Counted from the first letter of the stretch, positions 1 to 8,530 are shown. The stretch is 64,000 nt of DNA from Pseudovibrio axinellae (GCF_900110875.1 NZ_FOFM01000003.1:124001-188000); one strand, 5' to 3'. Notes: generated by a model not told the origin, from the sequence alone. Translations and numbers: made by a program.

Positions 1-1
1 C

Positions 2-517
2 AACCATCGCAGTCTCCGACTGTTGCAAAGCAATGAGGTAGATCTTTGCATCGTCACCCAACAGACTGTTCAGTCTTCACTTACACAACATCACATCGGC
101 AACGAACCGCTGTGCCTTGTGGTACCTGCTGATTTTGAAGAAAAACCATCGACCTTTGCAGACCTGGAGGCGTTGGGCTTCATCGATCATCCGGACGGTC
201 AACACTATGCAGAGCGCCTGCTCACGCCGAATTTTCCGGAGATAAATGCTGTCAACGCTGACCTCAGAGCAACCGGTTACATCAACCAGCTCAGTCAGAT
301 CCTCGTGCCTGTCGCACAGGGGCTCGGGTACACGGTTTTACCAGAAACCGCCGTCCGCAGTTTCGAGGCGCAAGAGAAAATCAGAATTCTCGAGCTGAAA
401 GAACCCGTCAGTGACCCACTCTATCTGACGGTAAAAAAGCATCGCACACTGGCAGCGCGTTATGATTGGTTCAGTAAGCAAATCGCGGACTTGTGTGGGC
501 AGATGAGCAGCAGTTAG
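2..517 (+). CDS. LysR-family regulator, C-terminal part (5' truncated by window)
   Basis: The reading frame is open to the left edge, so only the last 171 residues are present. They match the effector-binding domain of LysR-type regulators: an alternating alpha/beta pattern with the segment DLCIV, then GNEPLCLVVP, and near the end a stretch of the type VAQGLGYTVLPE, which is the usual position of the second subdomain hinge. The helix-turn-helix half lies outside the window, so neither target nor effector can be proposed. A TTG inside the frame at position 23 is not a credible start because coding similarity continues upstream of it. Confidence 0.8.
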   Translation, partial: NHRSLRLLQSNEVDLCIVTQQTVQSSLTQHHIGNEPLCLVVPADFEEKPSTFADLEALGFIDHPDGQHYAERLLTPNFPEINAVNADLRATGYINQLSQILVPVAQGLGYTVLPETAVRSFEAQEKIRILELKEPVSDPLYLTVKKHRTLAARYDWFSKQIADLCGQMSSS

Positions 518-551
518 GCTTCCGTTACAAAAGCCTAACCACGAAATCAGA

Positions 552-1340
552 TTAGCGCTGGGCCAGTTCCGCCACAGCAGCAATCATACGGTCCAGGTCT
601 TCCGAACGAGACAGACGGTGGTCGCCGTCTTTCACAAGTGTCAGCACCACATCATCATGGGCCATCCCCTCAACAATACGTAGCGCATGCTGCCACGGCA
701 CAGCATCGTCTTTCTGGCCTTGCAAAATGATGGTCTCGCAGTTGGTTATGATTGGTTCGCCAAGCAGCAGGTTTTTTCTGCCATCTTCGATGAGAGCACG
801 TGTGATGACATACGGGCTATCGTCATATTCCGAGGGGCGCTCAAAGCGTCCTTTCTCCATGATTTCCTGCTTGATCTCATCAGTAAACTCATGCTTCCAC
901 ATTAGTTCCTCTGTGAAATCAGGCGCAGGCGCAATCAGCACCATTCCAGTAAGAGAGCCGTCGATCTCACGATCAATTTCACTCAGTGCTTTTGCCAGCA
1001 ACAGTGCCATCCAGCCGCCCATGGAAGAGCCAACCACAACAGTTGGTCCTTTACAGAACTGCTTGAACACAGCGACGGCTTCTTCCAACCACTTGGAAAT
1101 AGTGCCATCCACAAACTCACCACTGGATTCTCCGTGGCCGGAATAATCCATGCGCGTGCAGGTCAGGCCTTGCTTCTCAGTCCACTCACAAAGCACTTCG
1201 GCCTTGGTGCCCAGCATGTCGGATTTGAAACCGGAAAGCCAAAGAACACCCGGTGCACCGCGTTCATCATGTCGCACTGCGATCTTCCGTGCACTGTCTC
1301 CTTTGCCAACGCTGATGAATTGCGGTAAGTCAGCACTCAT
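552..1340 (-). CDS. alpha/beta hydrolase
   Basis: This 262-residue protein has the alpha/beta hydrolase fold signature: an oxyanion-side segment around residues 33-38 (LWLSGF), the nucleophile elbow G-S-S-M-G with Ser106, a candidate acid in QKDDAVPW and a catalytic His in DGDHRLS near the C-terminus. The length and the MDYSGHGESSG stretch resemble ABHD10-like thioesterase/esterase relatives, but the substrate cannot be read from sequence. The start at 1340 is supported by a GGAGG site 9 bases upstream. It is transcribed divergently from the glycosyltransferase gene, with 130 bp between them. Confidence 0.85.
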   Translation of the reverse strand: MSADLPQFISVGKGDSARKIAVRHDERGAPGVLWLSGFKSDMLGTKAEVLCEWTEKQGLTCTRMDYSGHGESSGEFVDGTISKWLEEAVAVFKQFCKGPTVVVGSSMGGWMALLLAKALSEIDREIDGSLTGMVLIAPAPDFTEELMWKHEFTDEIKQEIMEKGRFERPSEYDDSPYVITRALIEDGRKNLLLGEPIITNCETIILQGQKDDAVPWQHALRIVEGMAHDDVVLTLVKDGDHRLSRSEDLDRMIAAVAELAQR

Positions 1341-1470
1341 TCATAACCTCCAAACACTTATCGGCTTATACTGGCCGACAATTGTTCGGAACCTGATTAC
1401 AGAGCCTCCACAGTTGCCCGCCGGACATTTTGGCGAGCATAGTTGGATCACTCTCAAAAAACATAGAGAA

Positions 1471-2646
1471 ATGTCCAAAGTGCCAACCATTTTGCAAATT
1501 GTCCCCGACCTTCAAACCGGCGGAGCTGAGCGCACCACAGTGGATGTCGCAGAGGCGATCGTCAACGAAGGCTGGAATTGCCTTGTGATTTCGCAGGGCG
1601 GACGCATGGTTCCTGAGTTGGAAGCGACAGGGGCGGTGCACTTTGAACTGCCAGTGAAGTCCAAGAACCCTTGGACCATGTGGCGCAACTCCTATCTGAT
1701 TGAGCGTATCTGCCAGCAGAACAGGGTCGATCTGGTGCATGCCAGATCCCGTGCACCGGCTTGGTCAGCATTGTGGGCAGCGCATCGCTTGAAAATTCCT
1801 TATGTCACCACCTATCATGGCATTTACAAGGAAACGAACAAGTTTAAAGCCTTCTACAACTCTTCCATGACCCGCGCTGACAGAGTGATCGCCAACTCCC
1901 GTTTTACTGCAAATCTGGTAGAAAAACGCGATCCGCAGACAAAGGGGAAAACCTCTGTCATCTACCGTGGTCCTGACGTTGCCTCGTTCAATCCCGACAA
2001 TATTAGCGATGAAAACGTAACAGAGCTGCGGGCGCGCTGGGGTGTGTCTGATAATCGCCGCGTTGTGATGAACCTTGCGCGCCTTACTGAGTGGAAGGGC
2101 CAGCGTGTTTTGATTGAGGCCACACGCCAGTTGATTGAACGCGGGGGCTATGACGATGTGCTTGTGGTTCTGGCTGGTGATGACCAGGGTCGTGAAGCGT
2201 ATCGTCAGTCGCTTGAACTTCAAATTGCAAAATCTGATCTAATCGAAAAAGTTCGCATTGTCGGGCATTGTTCAGACGTCCCAGCAGCACTTGCGATGGC
2301 AGATGTTGCCGTTGTCGCTTCGATTGAGGCGGAAGCATTTGGTCGTGCAGCTGTGGAAGCGCAAGCTGCAGGTGTCCCGGTCATCGTGTCCAACATTGGC
2401 GCAGTACCGGAAACCGTGCTCGTGCCGCCGGTCGTGAAAGATGAAGAGCGGACAGGGTGGCATTTTGAAAATGGCAACGCCGAAGAACTTTGCAATCTGA
2501 TGGCTCAGGCATTGGACATGAGCGAAGGGGAGCGGTCGAAACTCACCAACCGCGCTCACGATCATGTGGAGCGATCATTCACCAAACAGGCCATGTGTGA
2601 AGCCACACTAAACGTTTACCGCGAACTTTTACCAACAGATAACTGA
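1471..2646 (+). CDS. glycosyltransferase, GT4 family
   Basis: The product (391 residues) is a GT-B fold glycosyltransferase of family 4. It starts with a PDLQTGGAERTT segment, the glycine-rich acceptor-side loop typical of lipopolysaccharide or exopolysaccharide transferases. In its C-terminal half it carries the E-x7-E donor-phosphate motif (EAFGRAAVE) followed by AGVPVIVSN. The frame is open further upstream, but the ATG at 1471 is preferred because conserved sequence begins there. It probably transfers a sugar from a nucleotide donor to a lipid or polysaccharide at the inner membrane face. No sugar-biosynthesis genes flank it, so the acceptor is unknown. Confidence 0.85.
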   Translation: MSKVPTILQIVPDLQTGGAERTTVDVAEAIVNEGWNCLVISQGGRMVPELEATGAVHFELPVKSKNPWTMWRNSYLIERICQQNRVDLVHARSRAPAWSALWAAHRLKIPYVTTYHGIYKETNKFKAFYNSSMTRADRVIANSRFTANLVEKRDPQTKGKTSVIYRGPDVASFNPDNISDENVTELRARWGVSDNRRVVMNLARLTEWKGQRVLIEATRQLIERGGYDDVLVVLAGDDQGREAYRQSLELQIAKSDLIEKVRIVGHCSDVPAALAMADVAVVASIEAEAFGRAAVEAQAAGVPVIVSNIGAVPETVLVPPVVKDEERTGWHFENGNAEELCNLMAQALDMSEGERSKLTNRAHDHVERSFTKQAMCEATLNVYRELLPTDN

Positions 2647-2710
2647 ATGGTTGTAAATGTCGCGTCAGAATAGTCAAAACTAGTGTTGACTTACGTGGCA
2701 TTTTTCTTGA

Positions 2711-2730
2711 TTTTAGCGAAGCAGCTAAAA
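2711..2730. promoter_or_regulatory. short inverted repeat in the infC leader
   Basis: Arms of 7 bp (TTTTAGC and GCTAAAA) flank a 6-base loop in the 190-bp gap before infC. A TTGACT box at 2686-2691 lies just upstream, but no good -10 hexamer sits at 17 bp, so the promoter is only suggestive. The hairpin could be a weak terminator of the glycosyltransferase mRNA or a structural element of the infC leader. Confidence 0.3.
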
Positions 2731-2820
2731 TGATGTTCTTCCCATGTGTTTCTCGACTTGACGAAACAGTTGGAACCAGTCATTGAACTGCAATCAAATA
2801 TTCGCAAGTTCGGCAGTCTA

Positions 2821-2839
2821 AAGAGGAGATACTCACATT
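2821..2839 (+). promoter_or_regulatory. infC ribosome-binding site with AUU start codon
   Basis: The sequence AGAGGAGA at 2822-2829 is a strong Shine-Dalgarno site placed 7 bases before an ATT codon at 2837. Translation from this ATT gives an N-terminus of the form (M)[15 protein letters not shown], characteristic of alphaproteobacterial IF3. No ATG or GTG lies between this site and the conserved region. A non-canonical AUU start is the known device by which IF3 represses its own synthesis in Escherichia coli. Confidence 0.85.
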
Positions 2840-3379
2840 CGCCGTCCGTTTCGCGCACCGCCACCCACTAAGGAAGGGCCGCGCACCAATAAAGAGATTC
2901 GCGTTCGCGAAGTGCAGCTGATCAACGCCGAAGGTGACAACCTCGGCCCAACTCCAACCGAAGAAGCACTGTCAATGGCGGTGGAACAAGGTTTGGATCT
3001 GGTCGAAATTGCTCCGAACAGTCAGCCACCTGTCTGTAAAATTCTGGACTATGGTCGTTACAAGTACCAAGCTCAGAAAAAAGCTGCAGAAGCACGCAAA
3101 AAACAGAAGATCGTTGAGATCAAAGAAATCAAGATGCGTCCAAACATCGACACTCATGACTATGAAGTGAAGATGAAGAACATGCTGCGCTTCTTTGATG
3201 ATGGTGATAAAGTGAAGGTAACTCTTCGCTTCCGTGGCCGTGAAATGGCTCACCAGGATCTCGGAATGAAACTACTTCTGAAAGTCAAAGCAGAGACTGC
3301 GGACATCGCTAAAGTCGAGTCCCATCCTAAGCTTGAAGGACGGCAGATGATGATGGTGCTTGCACCTATTTCTCGTTAA
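2837..3379 (+). CDS. infC: translation initiation factor IF-3
   Basis: This is IF3 (180 residues from the ATT start), the factor that binds the 30S subunit and proofreads initiator tRNA and start-codon selection. The N-domain contains the [12 protein letters not shown] segment, a lysine-rich helical linker follows ([22 protein letters not shown]), and the C-domain ends with [10 protein letters not shown] and MMMVLAP. A shorter version starting at the GTG at 2912 would delete about 25 conserved residues. The gene is followed by an intrinsic terminator. In this genome it is separated from rpmI-rplT by a deaminase gene instead of being directly linked. Confidence 0.97.
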   Translation: MRRPFRAPPPTKEGPRTNKEIRVREVQLINAEGDNLGPTPTEEALSMAVEQGLDLVEIAPNSQPPVCKILDYGRYKYQAQKKAAEARKKQKIVEIKEIKMRPNIDTHDYEVKMKNMLRFFDDGDKVKVTLRFRGREMAHQDLGMKLLLKVKAETADIAKVESHPKLEGRQMMMVLAPISR

Positions 3380-3447
3380 TAGGATCAGGTTGAAGGGCTC
3401 CAGCGATTTGTCTGTGTAGGTACTCAACCGAAGCTCCGAAAACTCTG

Positions 3448-3480
3448 AAAATACCCGGTACACTAGTGCCGGGTATTTTC
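3448..3480 (+). terminator. intrinsic terminator after infC
   Basis: An 11-bp perfect stem (AAAATACCCGG / CCGGGTATTTT) with a 10-base loop ends in a T-rich tract 70-100 bases after the infC stop codon. Confidence 0.85.
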
Positions 3481-3626
3481 ATTTGATGCCTTCAAAACAC
3501 AAGAGGCGACCAGCTTTAGCCGCTGGAACAGAATGCGCGCACACGAGGTCGCAAAGACATGCCATCATGGTAGAGCTCGGCATCAGGATTTGATGGAGCT
3601 GACTCTATGACCTTAAGGGGGAAGTG

Positions 3627-4136
3627 ATGTCTAACACCGAACTGGAATTGCATCACCAGCGCATGAAAAGCCTTGTAGCTTATACGGCAACGTCAATGGA
3701 AACACCCTATCCATCTCCGTTTGGCGGCGCAGTCTATTCTGCAGACGGTGAGTTGCTGGCACAAGCCTATGACAGTGTGATCAGGGAGTGTGACCCAACC
3801 TGTCATGGCGAGATCAATGCGATCCGTCTGGCCAGCAAGACCCACAAAACCCGCAGTTTTGTCGGAGGTATCCTCTACAGTACTTGTGAACCCTGCGCCA
3901 TGTGTATGGCCGCAACTGTGTGGGCTGGCTTTGATACTCTGGTCTTCGGCGCATACACAAACGAAGACGCCACCCATTTCTGGCCTCAGGAAATGGATCT
4001 GCGCGCCCGCGATGTTGCAAAGCATATGGTCGAGCGGCCAAAAATAGAGATTTTTGAAGGCATAGAGCGGGAATCCTGCCAGCAACTCTTCACAGAATGC
4101 GCTGCCGCCCATAAACGGTTGGGTATTGAAATCTGA
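3627..4136 (+). CDS. nucleoside/nucleobase deaminase, guanine-deaminase-like
   Basis: This 169-residue zinc hydrolase has the cytidine/deoxycytidylate deaminase fold. The zinc site and catalytic Glu are in H-G-E-I-N-A, and the two zinc cysteines are in C-E-P-C-A-M-C. The downstream region (YTNEDATHFWPQEMDL) is longer than in the tRNA deaminase TadA and resembles small bacterial guanine deaminases of the GuaD type, so purine-base deamination is more likely than tRNA editing. The ATG at 3627 is preferred over the overlapping GTG at 3624 because AGGGGGAA sits at a better distance. It lies between infC and rpmI. Confidence 0.75.
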   Translation: MSNTELELHHQRMKSLVAYTATSMETPYPSPFGGAVYSADGELLAQAYDSVIRECDPTCHGEINAIRLASKTHKTRSFVGGILYSTCEPCAMCMAATVWAGFDTLVFGAYTNEDATHFWPQEMDLRARDVAKHMVERPKIEIFEGIERESCQQLFTECAAAHKRLGIEI

Positions 4137-4230
4137 AGGCATTTTTCGCTAGGTAGAGGCGCTTTATTGCACACTCTAACAGGACTGAGCGCATAAATTG
4201 CACGAACTGAGGCCAATCCCAGCATATCCG

Positions 4231-4254
4231 GAGGGAATCCCCTTGCATTCCCTC
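4231..4254 (+). terminator. hairpin, possible terminator of the deaminase gene
   Basis: GAGGGAAT and ATTCCCTC form a perfect 8-bp stem around an 8-base loop, about 95 bases after the deaminase stop. A short TTTTATA tract follows 8 bases later, so it is a weak terminator candidate. Confidence 0.4.
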
Positions 4255-4327
4255 GCTGGCAGTTTTATAAGGCCGCGTTCAAAGTCGCCCGGCGGTATCC
4301 TGTGTCTTGTGTTCGCACGAGAATCAA

Positions 4328-4418
4328 ACAGGAGTTATAGGGCATGCCGTGGCGGCTTCTGATGCATCCATTGCAAATTTTTGATCGGTTTACCGATCAT
4401 CACAAGAAAGGACGCAAA
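4328..4418 (+). promoter_or_regulatory. rpmI leader with upstream in-frame start and stem-loop
   Basis: AGGAG at 4331-4335 lies 8 bases before an ATG at 4344 that is in frame with rpmI, with no stop between. A 7-bp hairpin with a TTTA loop (4382-4399, TGATCGG/CCGATCA) then precedes the normal rpmI site AAAGGA at 4407-4412. The ribosomal protein most likely starts at 4419; the upstream start may be leader translation or a regulatory element. Confidence 0.45.
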
Positions 4419-4616
4419 ATGCCCAAGTTGAAGACGAAGTCTGGAGCTAAAAAGCGCTTCAAACTGACCGCGACTGGCAAAGTTAAATGTGGCCAGGCTG
4501 GCAAACGCCACGGCATGATTAAACGCACGACCAAGTTCATTCGTAACGCACGTGGTACAACCACACTGTGTGATGCAGATGCACGTATCGTGAAAAAATA
4601 TCTGCCTTACGGCTAA
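4419..4616 (+). CDS. rpmI: 50S ribosomal protein L35 (bL35)
   Basis: The 65-residue product has the canonical bL35 sequence: [14 protein letters not shown] at the start, KRHGMIKR in the middle and IVKKYLPYG at the end. It is a small, very basic large-subunit protein. The start at 4419 is the standard one for the family and carries its own AAAGGA site. It forms an operon with rplT, 29 bp downstream. Confidence 0.97.
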   Translation: MPKLKTKSGAKKRFKLTATGKVKCGQAGKRHGMIKRTTKFIRNARGTTTLCDADARIVKKYLPYG

Positions 4617-4645
4617 GCCTTAAAACCTGACACTAGGAGACTACC

Positions 4646-5002
4646 ATGTCACGTGTAAAAAGAGGCGTTACCGCCCACGCTCGTCACAAAAAAGTTATTA
4701 AGGCAGCCAAAGGTTACTACGGCCGTCGTAAGAACACCATTCGCGTTGCTAAGCAGGCAGTCGAAAAAGCGGCACAGTACGCTTACCGCGACCGTAAAGC
4801 TCGCAAGCGGAACTTCCGTGCACTCTGGATCCAGCGTATCAACGCTGCGACCCGTGAACACGGCATGACCTACGGCCGCTTCATCGATGGCTTGAACAAA
4901 GCTGGTATCGAAGTTGACCGTAAGGTTCTTTCTGACCTCGCGATCAATCAGCCAGATGCGTTCAAAGCATTGGTTGAAAAGGCGCAGGCTGCTGTAGCTT
5001 AA
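4646..5002 (+). CDS. rplT: 50S ribosomal protein L20 (bL20)
   Basis: This 118-residue protein is bL20, an early 23S rRNA-binding assembly protein. It begins [16 protein letters not shown], continues with the basic helix region ([22 protein letters not shown]) and has the globular C-domain [16 protein letters not shown]. An AGGAG site precedes the ATG. A strong terminator immediately follows and pheS/pheT are not present downstream, so the common rpmI-rplT-pheST arrangement is broken here. Confidence 0.97.
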   Translation: MSRVKRGVTAHARHKKVIKAAKGYYGRRKNTIRVAKQAVEKAAQYAYRDRKARKRNFRALWIQRINAATREHGMTYGRFIDGLNKAGIEVDRKVLSDLAINQPDAFKALVEKAQAAVA

Positions 5003-5037
5003 GTGCTATAGTAGAAAGCAGAAGCTTTTTGAAAAAG

Positions 5038-5065
5038 GCAGGTTCCGCAAGGAGCCTGCTTTTTT
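5038..5065 (+). terminator. intrinsic terminator after rplT
   Basis: A 9-bp stem (GCAGGTTCC / GGAGCCTGC, one G-T pair) closed by a GCAA tetraloop is followed by six T residues, 35 bases after the rplT stop. Confidence 0.9.
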
Positions 5066-5174
5066 GTGTTTGCACCCTTGTTCTACGAAAGGCATCTGTT
5101 CTTCCTTCTTGAAATATGAAGAACCGCGTGTCACAAGAGCGTACGTGCTCTGAGCCTGGGCACAGGGGGGAAGC

Positions 5175-5558
5175 ATGATTAACGGGAAATGTGACTGCGG
5201 GAAAGTGAGATTTCAGGTTGAAGAGGTGAGGGATACCATAACCGTCTGCCATTGCAGCCAATGTAGGCGCACGAGTGGGCACATTTGGGCCTCAACACAT
5301 GCCTCCCGTGACAAGGTTGAATTCATAACAGATGAGGGACTAAGCTGGTACAAGTCATCTGATTTCGCAAAGAGAGGTTTTTGCAAATTCTGTGGGTCTA
5401 GCTTGTTCTACCAAATGAATGATGGAGACTACGTTGCCATCGCTGCTGGTTGCATCAACGAGCCAACAAACCTCAAGATCAGTAAGCATATCTTTGTAAA
5501 AGATAAGGGTGATTATTATGAGATCACCGATGATGCTCTACAAATTGAAAAATACTGA
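5175..5558 (+). CDS. GFA-family (Mss4-fold) zinc protein
   Basis: This 127-residue protein belongs to the glutathione-dependent formaldehyde-activating enzyme (GFA) family. Visible zinc-ligand motifs are C-D-C-G near residue 6, C-H-C-S-Q-C about 25 residues later, and F-C-K-F-C-G-S in the second half. The family name comes from one member that speeds S-hydroxymethylglutathione formation; most relatives have no proven role. It is the first of three such genes in this window. It stands alone, convergent with the phoX-like gene. Confidence 0.85.
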   Translation: MINGKCDCGKVRFQVEEVRDTITVCHCSQCRRTSGHIWASTHASRDKVEFITDEGLSWYKSSDFAKRGFCKFCGSSLFYQMNDGDYVAIAAGCINEPTNLKISKHIFVKDKGDYYEITDDALQIEKY

Positions 5559-5595
5559 CACCAGATCTGGGTAATCACGCCTTCAAGCGCATCAA

Positions 5596-5624
5596 AGCCC
5601 TCCGGAAATGTTTCCCGAAGGGCT
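5596..5624. terminator. bidirectional terminator-like hairpin
   Basis: AGCCCT and AGGGCT arms, extended imperfectly by CCGG/CCCG and AAA/TTT, form a stem-loop between the convergent GFA gene and the PhoX gene. Confidence 0.55.
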
Positions 5625-5649
5625 AGTGTTATACTCTCAGCAAGGCTGG

Positions 5650-7551
5650 TTACCCAATCACACCATCATCATCACGCTTGATGACGATGACAGAGGATCG
5701 TGGCAGCTTGCCGCCGTCGGGCCAGTTGCCGCCTGGGTGCTGAATACCAACAAACATGCTGCGGCGATCTGCGGACCATGTCAGGCCAGTAACCTCACAA
5801 CCGTTGGGCCCCGTCATGAAGCGTGCGATCTCGCCGCTTACAGGATCGCCGACTAACATCTGGTTGTTGCCCATGCCAGCAAAGTCACCCTCATTACTGT
5901 CATTGCCGTCTGTTTGGATCCATACAAGACCGTTTTCATCAAATGCCATACCATCCGGTGAGTTGAACATATTGCCAGCATGAATGTTGTCGGACCCGGC
6001 ATTTGGACCATCGTGAACGGTTGGGTTGCCAGCCATCACATAAAGGTCCCAGTCAAACGTATCTGAGGCATGGTCCTCATTGTGCGGACGCCATCGTACG
6101 ATCTGTCCGTAATTGTTCGTCTCACGTGGATTCGGGCCATTTACCGAGGTGTCATCACCGCCTGCGTTTGGCTTTACACCACGGTTTTTGTTGTTGGTCA
6201 GACAACAATAAGCCTCTACTTCATTCGGATTTGTAGAAATCCATTCAGGGCGATCCATGGTGGTCGCGCCAACAGCAGAACCTGCTAAGCGGCTGAAGAT
6301 CAAGATTTCAGCTGCGTCCATGCCAGTGCTCTGCGGTGTCAGTGGCAACCACTCACCCGTCAGATCATCATTAAATTTGGCGACGTAAAGTATACCATCA
6401 TCCAATAGGCCATCGGTTGACTGACCCGGAGTGTAAACCCCGTTGGAGACAAAGCGGTACATGAACTCACCGCGCTCATCATCGCCCATGTAAACAACGA
6501 CACGGCGGTCAGGTGCCAGAACAGCCTCCGCATTCTCGTGTTTAAAGCGCCCCAGAGCCGTGTGCTTTACAGGAGTGGAGGTTGGGTCAGTTGGGTCAAT
6601 TTCCACAATCCAGCCCATACGGTGTGGCTCATTTGGATTCTTGGCAGTATCGAAACGCTCATCGAACTTGTGGTACTCGTAGCCCCACCCATCCTTGCTG
6701 AGGCCGTAGCGCTTGTAACCCGCATCAACGCCGTCAAGACGAGCGACAGGTGCAGCGTCCGTCTCTCCAAAGTAGCCGTTAAAGTTCTCTTCACAGGTTA
6801 GGTAAGTGCCCCACGGGGTCTTGCCTGATCCGCAATTGTTGAATGTGCCGAGCGATTGAACGCCAGCTGGATCAGCAGCTGTTTGCATCAACGGGTGGCC
6901 AACAGCAGGGCCTGCCAGTTTCATAGGTGTATTGTGTGTGATACGGCGATTAAAGCGGCTGCCTTTGACGATCTGCCAACCGTTTTCGCTGTCTTCTACC
7001 TCAATAACGGAAGCGCCCTGTAAGTTTTGCAACTTCAGAACGTCCTCAGCGCTTTTTGGTATACCCTCTTCATTTAGAGGGAGGTTGAGCTTGCGAGTTG
7101 CAAATTCGTGGTTGATCGCGAGCAATTGCTTGCCCTGATACACGAAATTTTCCATGCCATCCGTGTTCTCACCAAACACCTTGTCAGAGCTTGCAGCAGA
7201 ACCACCGGTTTCGTCGTTGAATGCCTCGGCGCCCTCGATTAAGGGGTCGCCCCAACTGGTAAGAATTTTCCAGTTGTAACCTTCTGGTACATGCACGGTG
7301 GAATCGGTGTGTGTTGGAATAGGCGTAAAAGCAAAGCGGGAAACAGAAGCTTTTGCCTCAGAAGCAGTGAGCCCCAAAATACCTGTACCCATTACCGCCG
7401 CGCCAGAACCAAATGCAAGTGCCCCCCCAAGGAAGCCGCGACGTGAAATTGCACGCTCAACCACACGGTCAAATTCATTTTCTTCTGCCCGTGGGAAGTT
7501 TTGTTCATCCCATTCGTCTGCAGAAAGTTCATTAAGAATAGTATTCGACAT
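5650..7551 (-). CDS. PhoX-type alkaline phosphatase (DUF839), Tat-exported
   Basis: The protein (633 residues) has a twin-arginine signal near residues 40-75 (SRRGFLGG followed by a hydrophobic Ala/Gly stretch and an AKA-type cleavage site). This matches PhoX, whose metal cofactor requires folding in the cytoplasm before Tat export. The mature part carries typical DUF839/PhoX segments: FNNCGSGKTPWGTYLTCEEN, KHENAEAV, VYMGDDERGE and DGPDG-like DGMAFDENGLVWIQTDG. PhoX enzymes are Ca/Fe phosphatases that release phosphate from organic esters. The start at 7551 is preferred; an ORF extending to 7623 adds residues with no similarity to signal peptides. Confidence 0.88.
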   Translation of the reverse strand: MSNTILNELSADEWDEQNFPRAEENEFDRVVERAISRRGFLGGALAFGSGAAVMGTGILGLTASEAKASVSRFAFTPIPTHTDSTVHVPEGYNWKILTSWGDPLIEGAEAFNDETGGSAASSDKVFGENTDGMENFVYQGKQLLAINHEFATRKLNLPLNEEGIPKSAEDVLKLQNLQGASVIEVEDSENGWQIVKGSRFNRRITHNTPMKLAGPAVGHPLMQTAADPAGVQSLGTFNNCGSGKTPWGTYLTCEENFNGYFGETDAAPVARLDGVDAGYKRYGLSKDGWGYEYHKFDERFDTAKNPNEPHRMGWIVEIDPTDPTSTPVKHTALGRFKHENAEAVLAPDRRVVVYMGDDERGEFMYRFVSNGVYTPGQSTDGLLDDGILYVAKFNDDLTGEWLPLTPQSTGMDAAEILIFSRLAGSAVGATTMDRPEWISTNPNEVEAYCCLTNNKNRGVKPNAGGDDTSVNGPNPRETNNYGQIVRWRPHNEDHASDTFDWDLYVMAGNPTVHDGPNAGSDNIHAGNMFNSPDGMAFDENGLVWIQTDGNDSNEGDFAGMGNNQMLVGDPVSGEIARFMTGPNGCEVTGLTWSADRRSMFVGIQHPGGNWPDGGKLPRSSVIVIKRDDDGVIG

Positions 7552-7950
7552 TGATAATATCCCGTACATGAAAGTTGCTATATCAATATGGTGCCAACAT
7601 GACAATTTTACGAGACCATTCACATCGTTAAATACTGCATAAATGATATAACCGTAGTTTTCATATTATGGGGTGGTGTATCCAAAAATATCTTCTGAGC
7701 ATCTCACACAACCTAAGGCTATGTATTTCTTGGCTTATAAGATATTTTGCTGTCTTTGGTCCGATGATTTATTTAAAATACAACTTTACTATTACTATCG
7801 TATAGGATGACGGGATTCGTCGATGAGAAATACAGTGTATTGGCACCCGGAGGGTTAATTCCTATTGCAAATCTGGGCGCTACACCCAGGCACCTTAAAG
7901 GAGTTCGATCAGCGTATCTCAGGCCTGTGAAACCTGCGTAAAACTCACCA
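7552..7950. other. intergenic region with no convincing gene
   Basis: This 399-bp AT-rich stretch separates the phoX-like gene from the acetyltransferase gene. It holds a 63-codon minus-strand frame at 7773-7964 with no recognisable features and no good ribosome-binding site. The phoX promoter should lie in its left part; a single Pho-box-like half site (ATGACAA at 7599) is not enough to call PhoB control. Confidence 0.5.
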
Positions 7951-8367
7951 TCACGCTGGCTCAATTACCTTTTGCAGGCAAATGGATTGAGTGTCTTTGT
8001 AGCCTTGTGCCTTATAGAAGTCGGTCGCTTGTGCGTTGTCTCCTCGTACAAGCAATTGGACCTTCCAGATACCGCGTGCGCGTAACCATTCCTCAGCTGC
8101 TTGCGTGATGGATTTGCCAAGACCTTTGCCCTGATGGTCAGGATGTGTGCTTACATAATAGAACCACCCGCGATGACCATCTTCGCCGCACATGATGCTG
8201 GCCACAATTGCACCCTCCAGCTCACCAATCAGTATAGTGGAGTGTTCTCCTTCCAGCGCTTTCTTAATATCTCGGACCGGCTCATTCCACTTACGAAAGA
8301 CCCCGGTGGCCTTCCAAAGGGCGATAACCGCATCTTGCTCGGACAAACACATTTCGCGACAAATCAT
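7951..8367 (-). CDS. GNAT-family N-acetyltransferase
   Basis: The 138-residue product is a single-domain GNAT enzyme. It has the acetyl-CoA loop HPDHQGKGLGKSI (Q/R-x-x-G-x-G/A type) and the late strand-helix segment ATDFYKAQGYKD. It resembles the small YpeA-type acetyltransferases found with an aspartate-rich start. The frame is open to 8532, but the ATG at 8367 has a GGAG site 10 bases upstream and gives the usual family length. The substrate is unknown. Confidence 0.8.
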   Translation of the reverse strand: MICREMCLSEQDAVIALWKATGVFRKWNEPVRDIKKALEGEHSTILIGELEGAIVASIMCGEDGHRGWFYYVSTHPDHQGKGLGKSITQAAEEWLRARGIWKVQLLVRGDNAQATDFYKAQGYKDTQSICLQKVIEPA

Positions 8368-8530
8368 ATGCGCTCCGCATAGTAGTTCAAAAATAGAGAG
8401 ATAATCACAGGATATTTTCAGATTAATCTTTCTAATACAGTGAGTTGCAGATTCAAATAAGAATAATGACAGGGTTAATAGTCTATAAGTAAAACTATGA
8501 AAGCCTTTGCGCGATTGAGAGGTTTTTAAC

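Noticed and set aside
3627-4136. Deaminase considered as tRNA adenosine deaminase TadA
   Set aside because: The extended region after the second zinc motif and the substrate loop do not fit TadA; GuaD-like base deaminase is favoured, although not certain.
7552-7650. Possible PhoB box upstream of the PhoX gene
   Set aside because: Only one convincing half site (ATGACAA at 7599-7605) is seen; the repeats 11 bp on either side match 3-4 of 7 positions. Phosphate control is plausible for a phosphatase but is not shown by this sequence.
7773-7964. 63-codon minus-strand reading frame in the 7.6-7.9 kb gap
   Set aside because: No ribosome-binding site, no recognisable domain, and it overlaps the acetyltransferase end.
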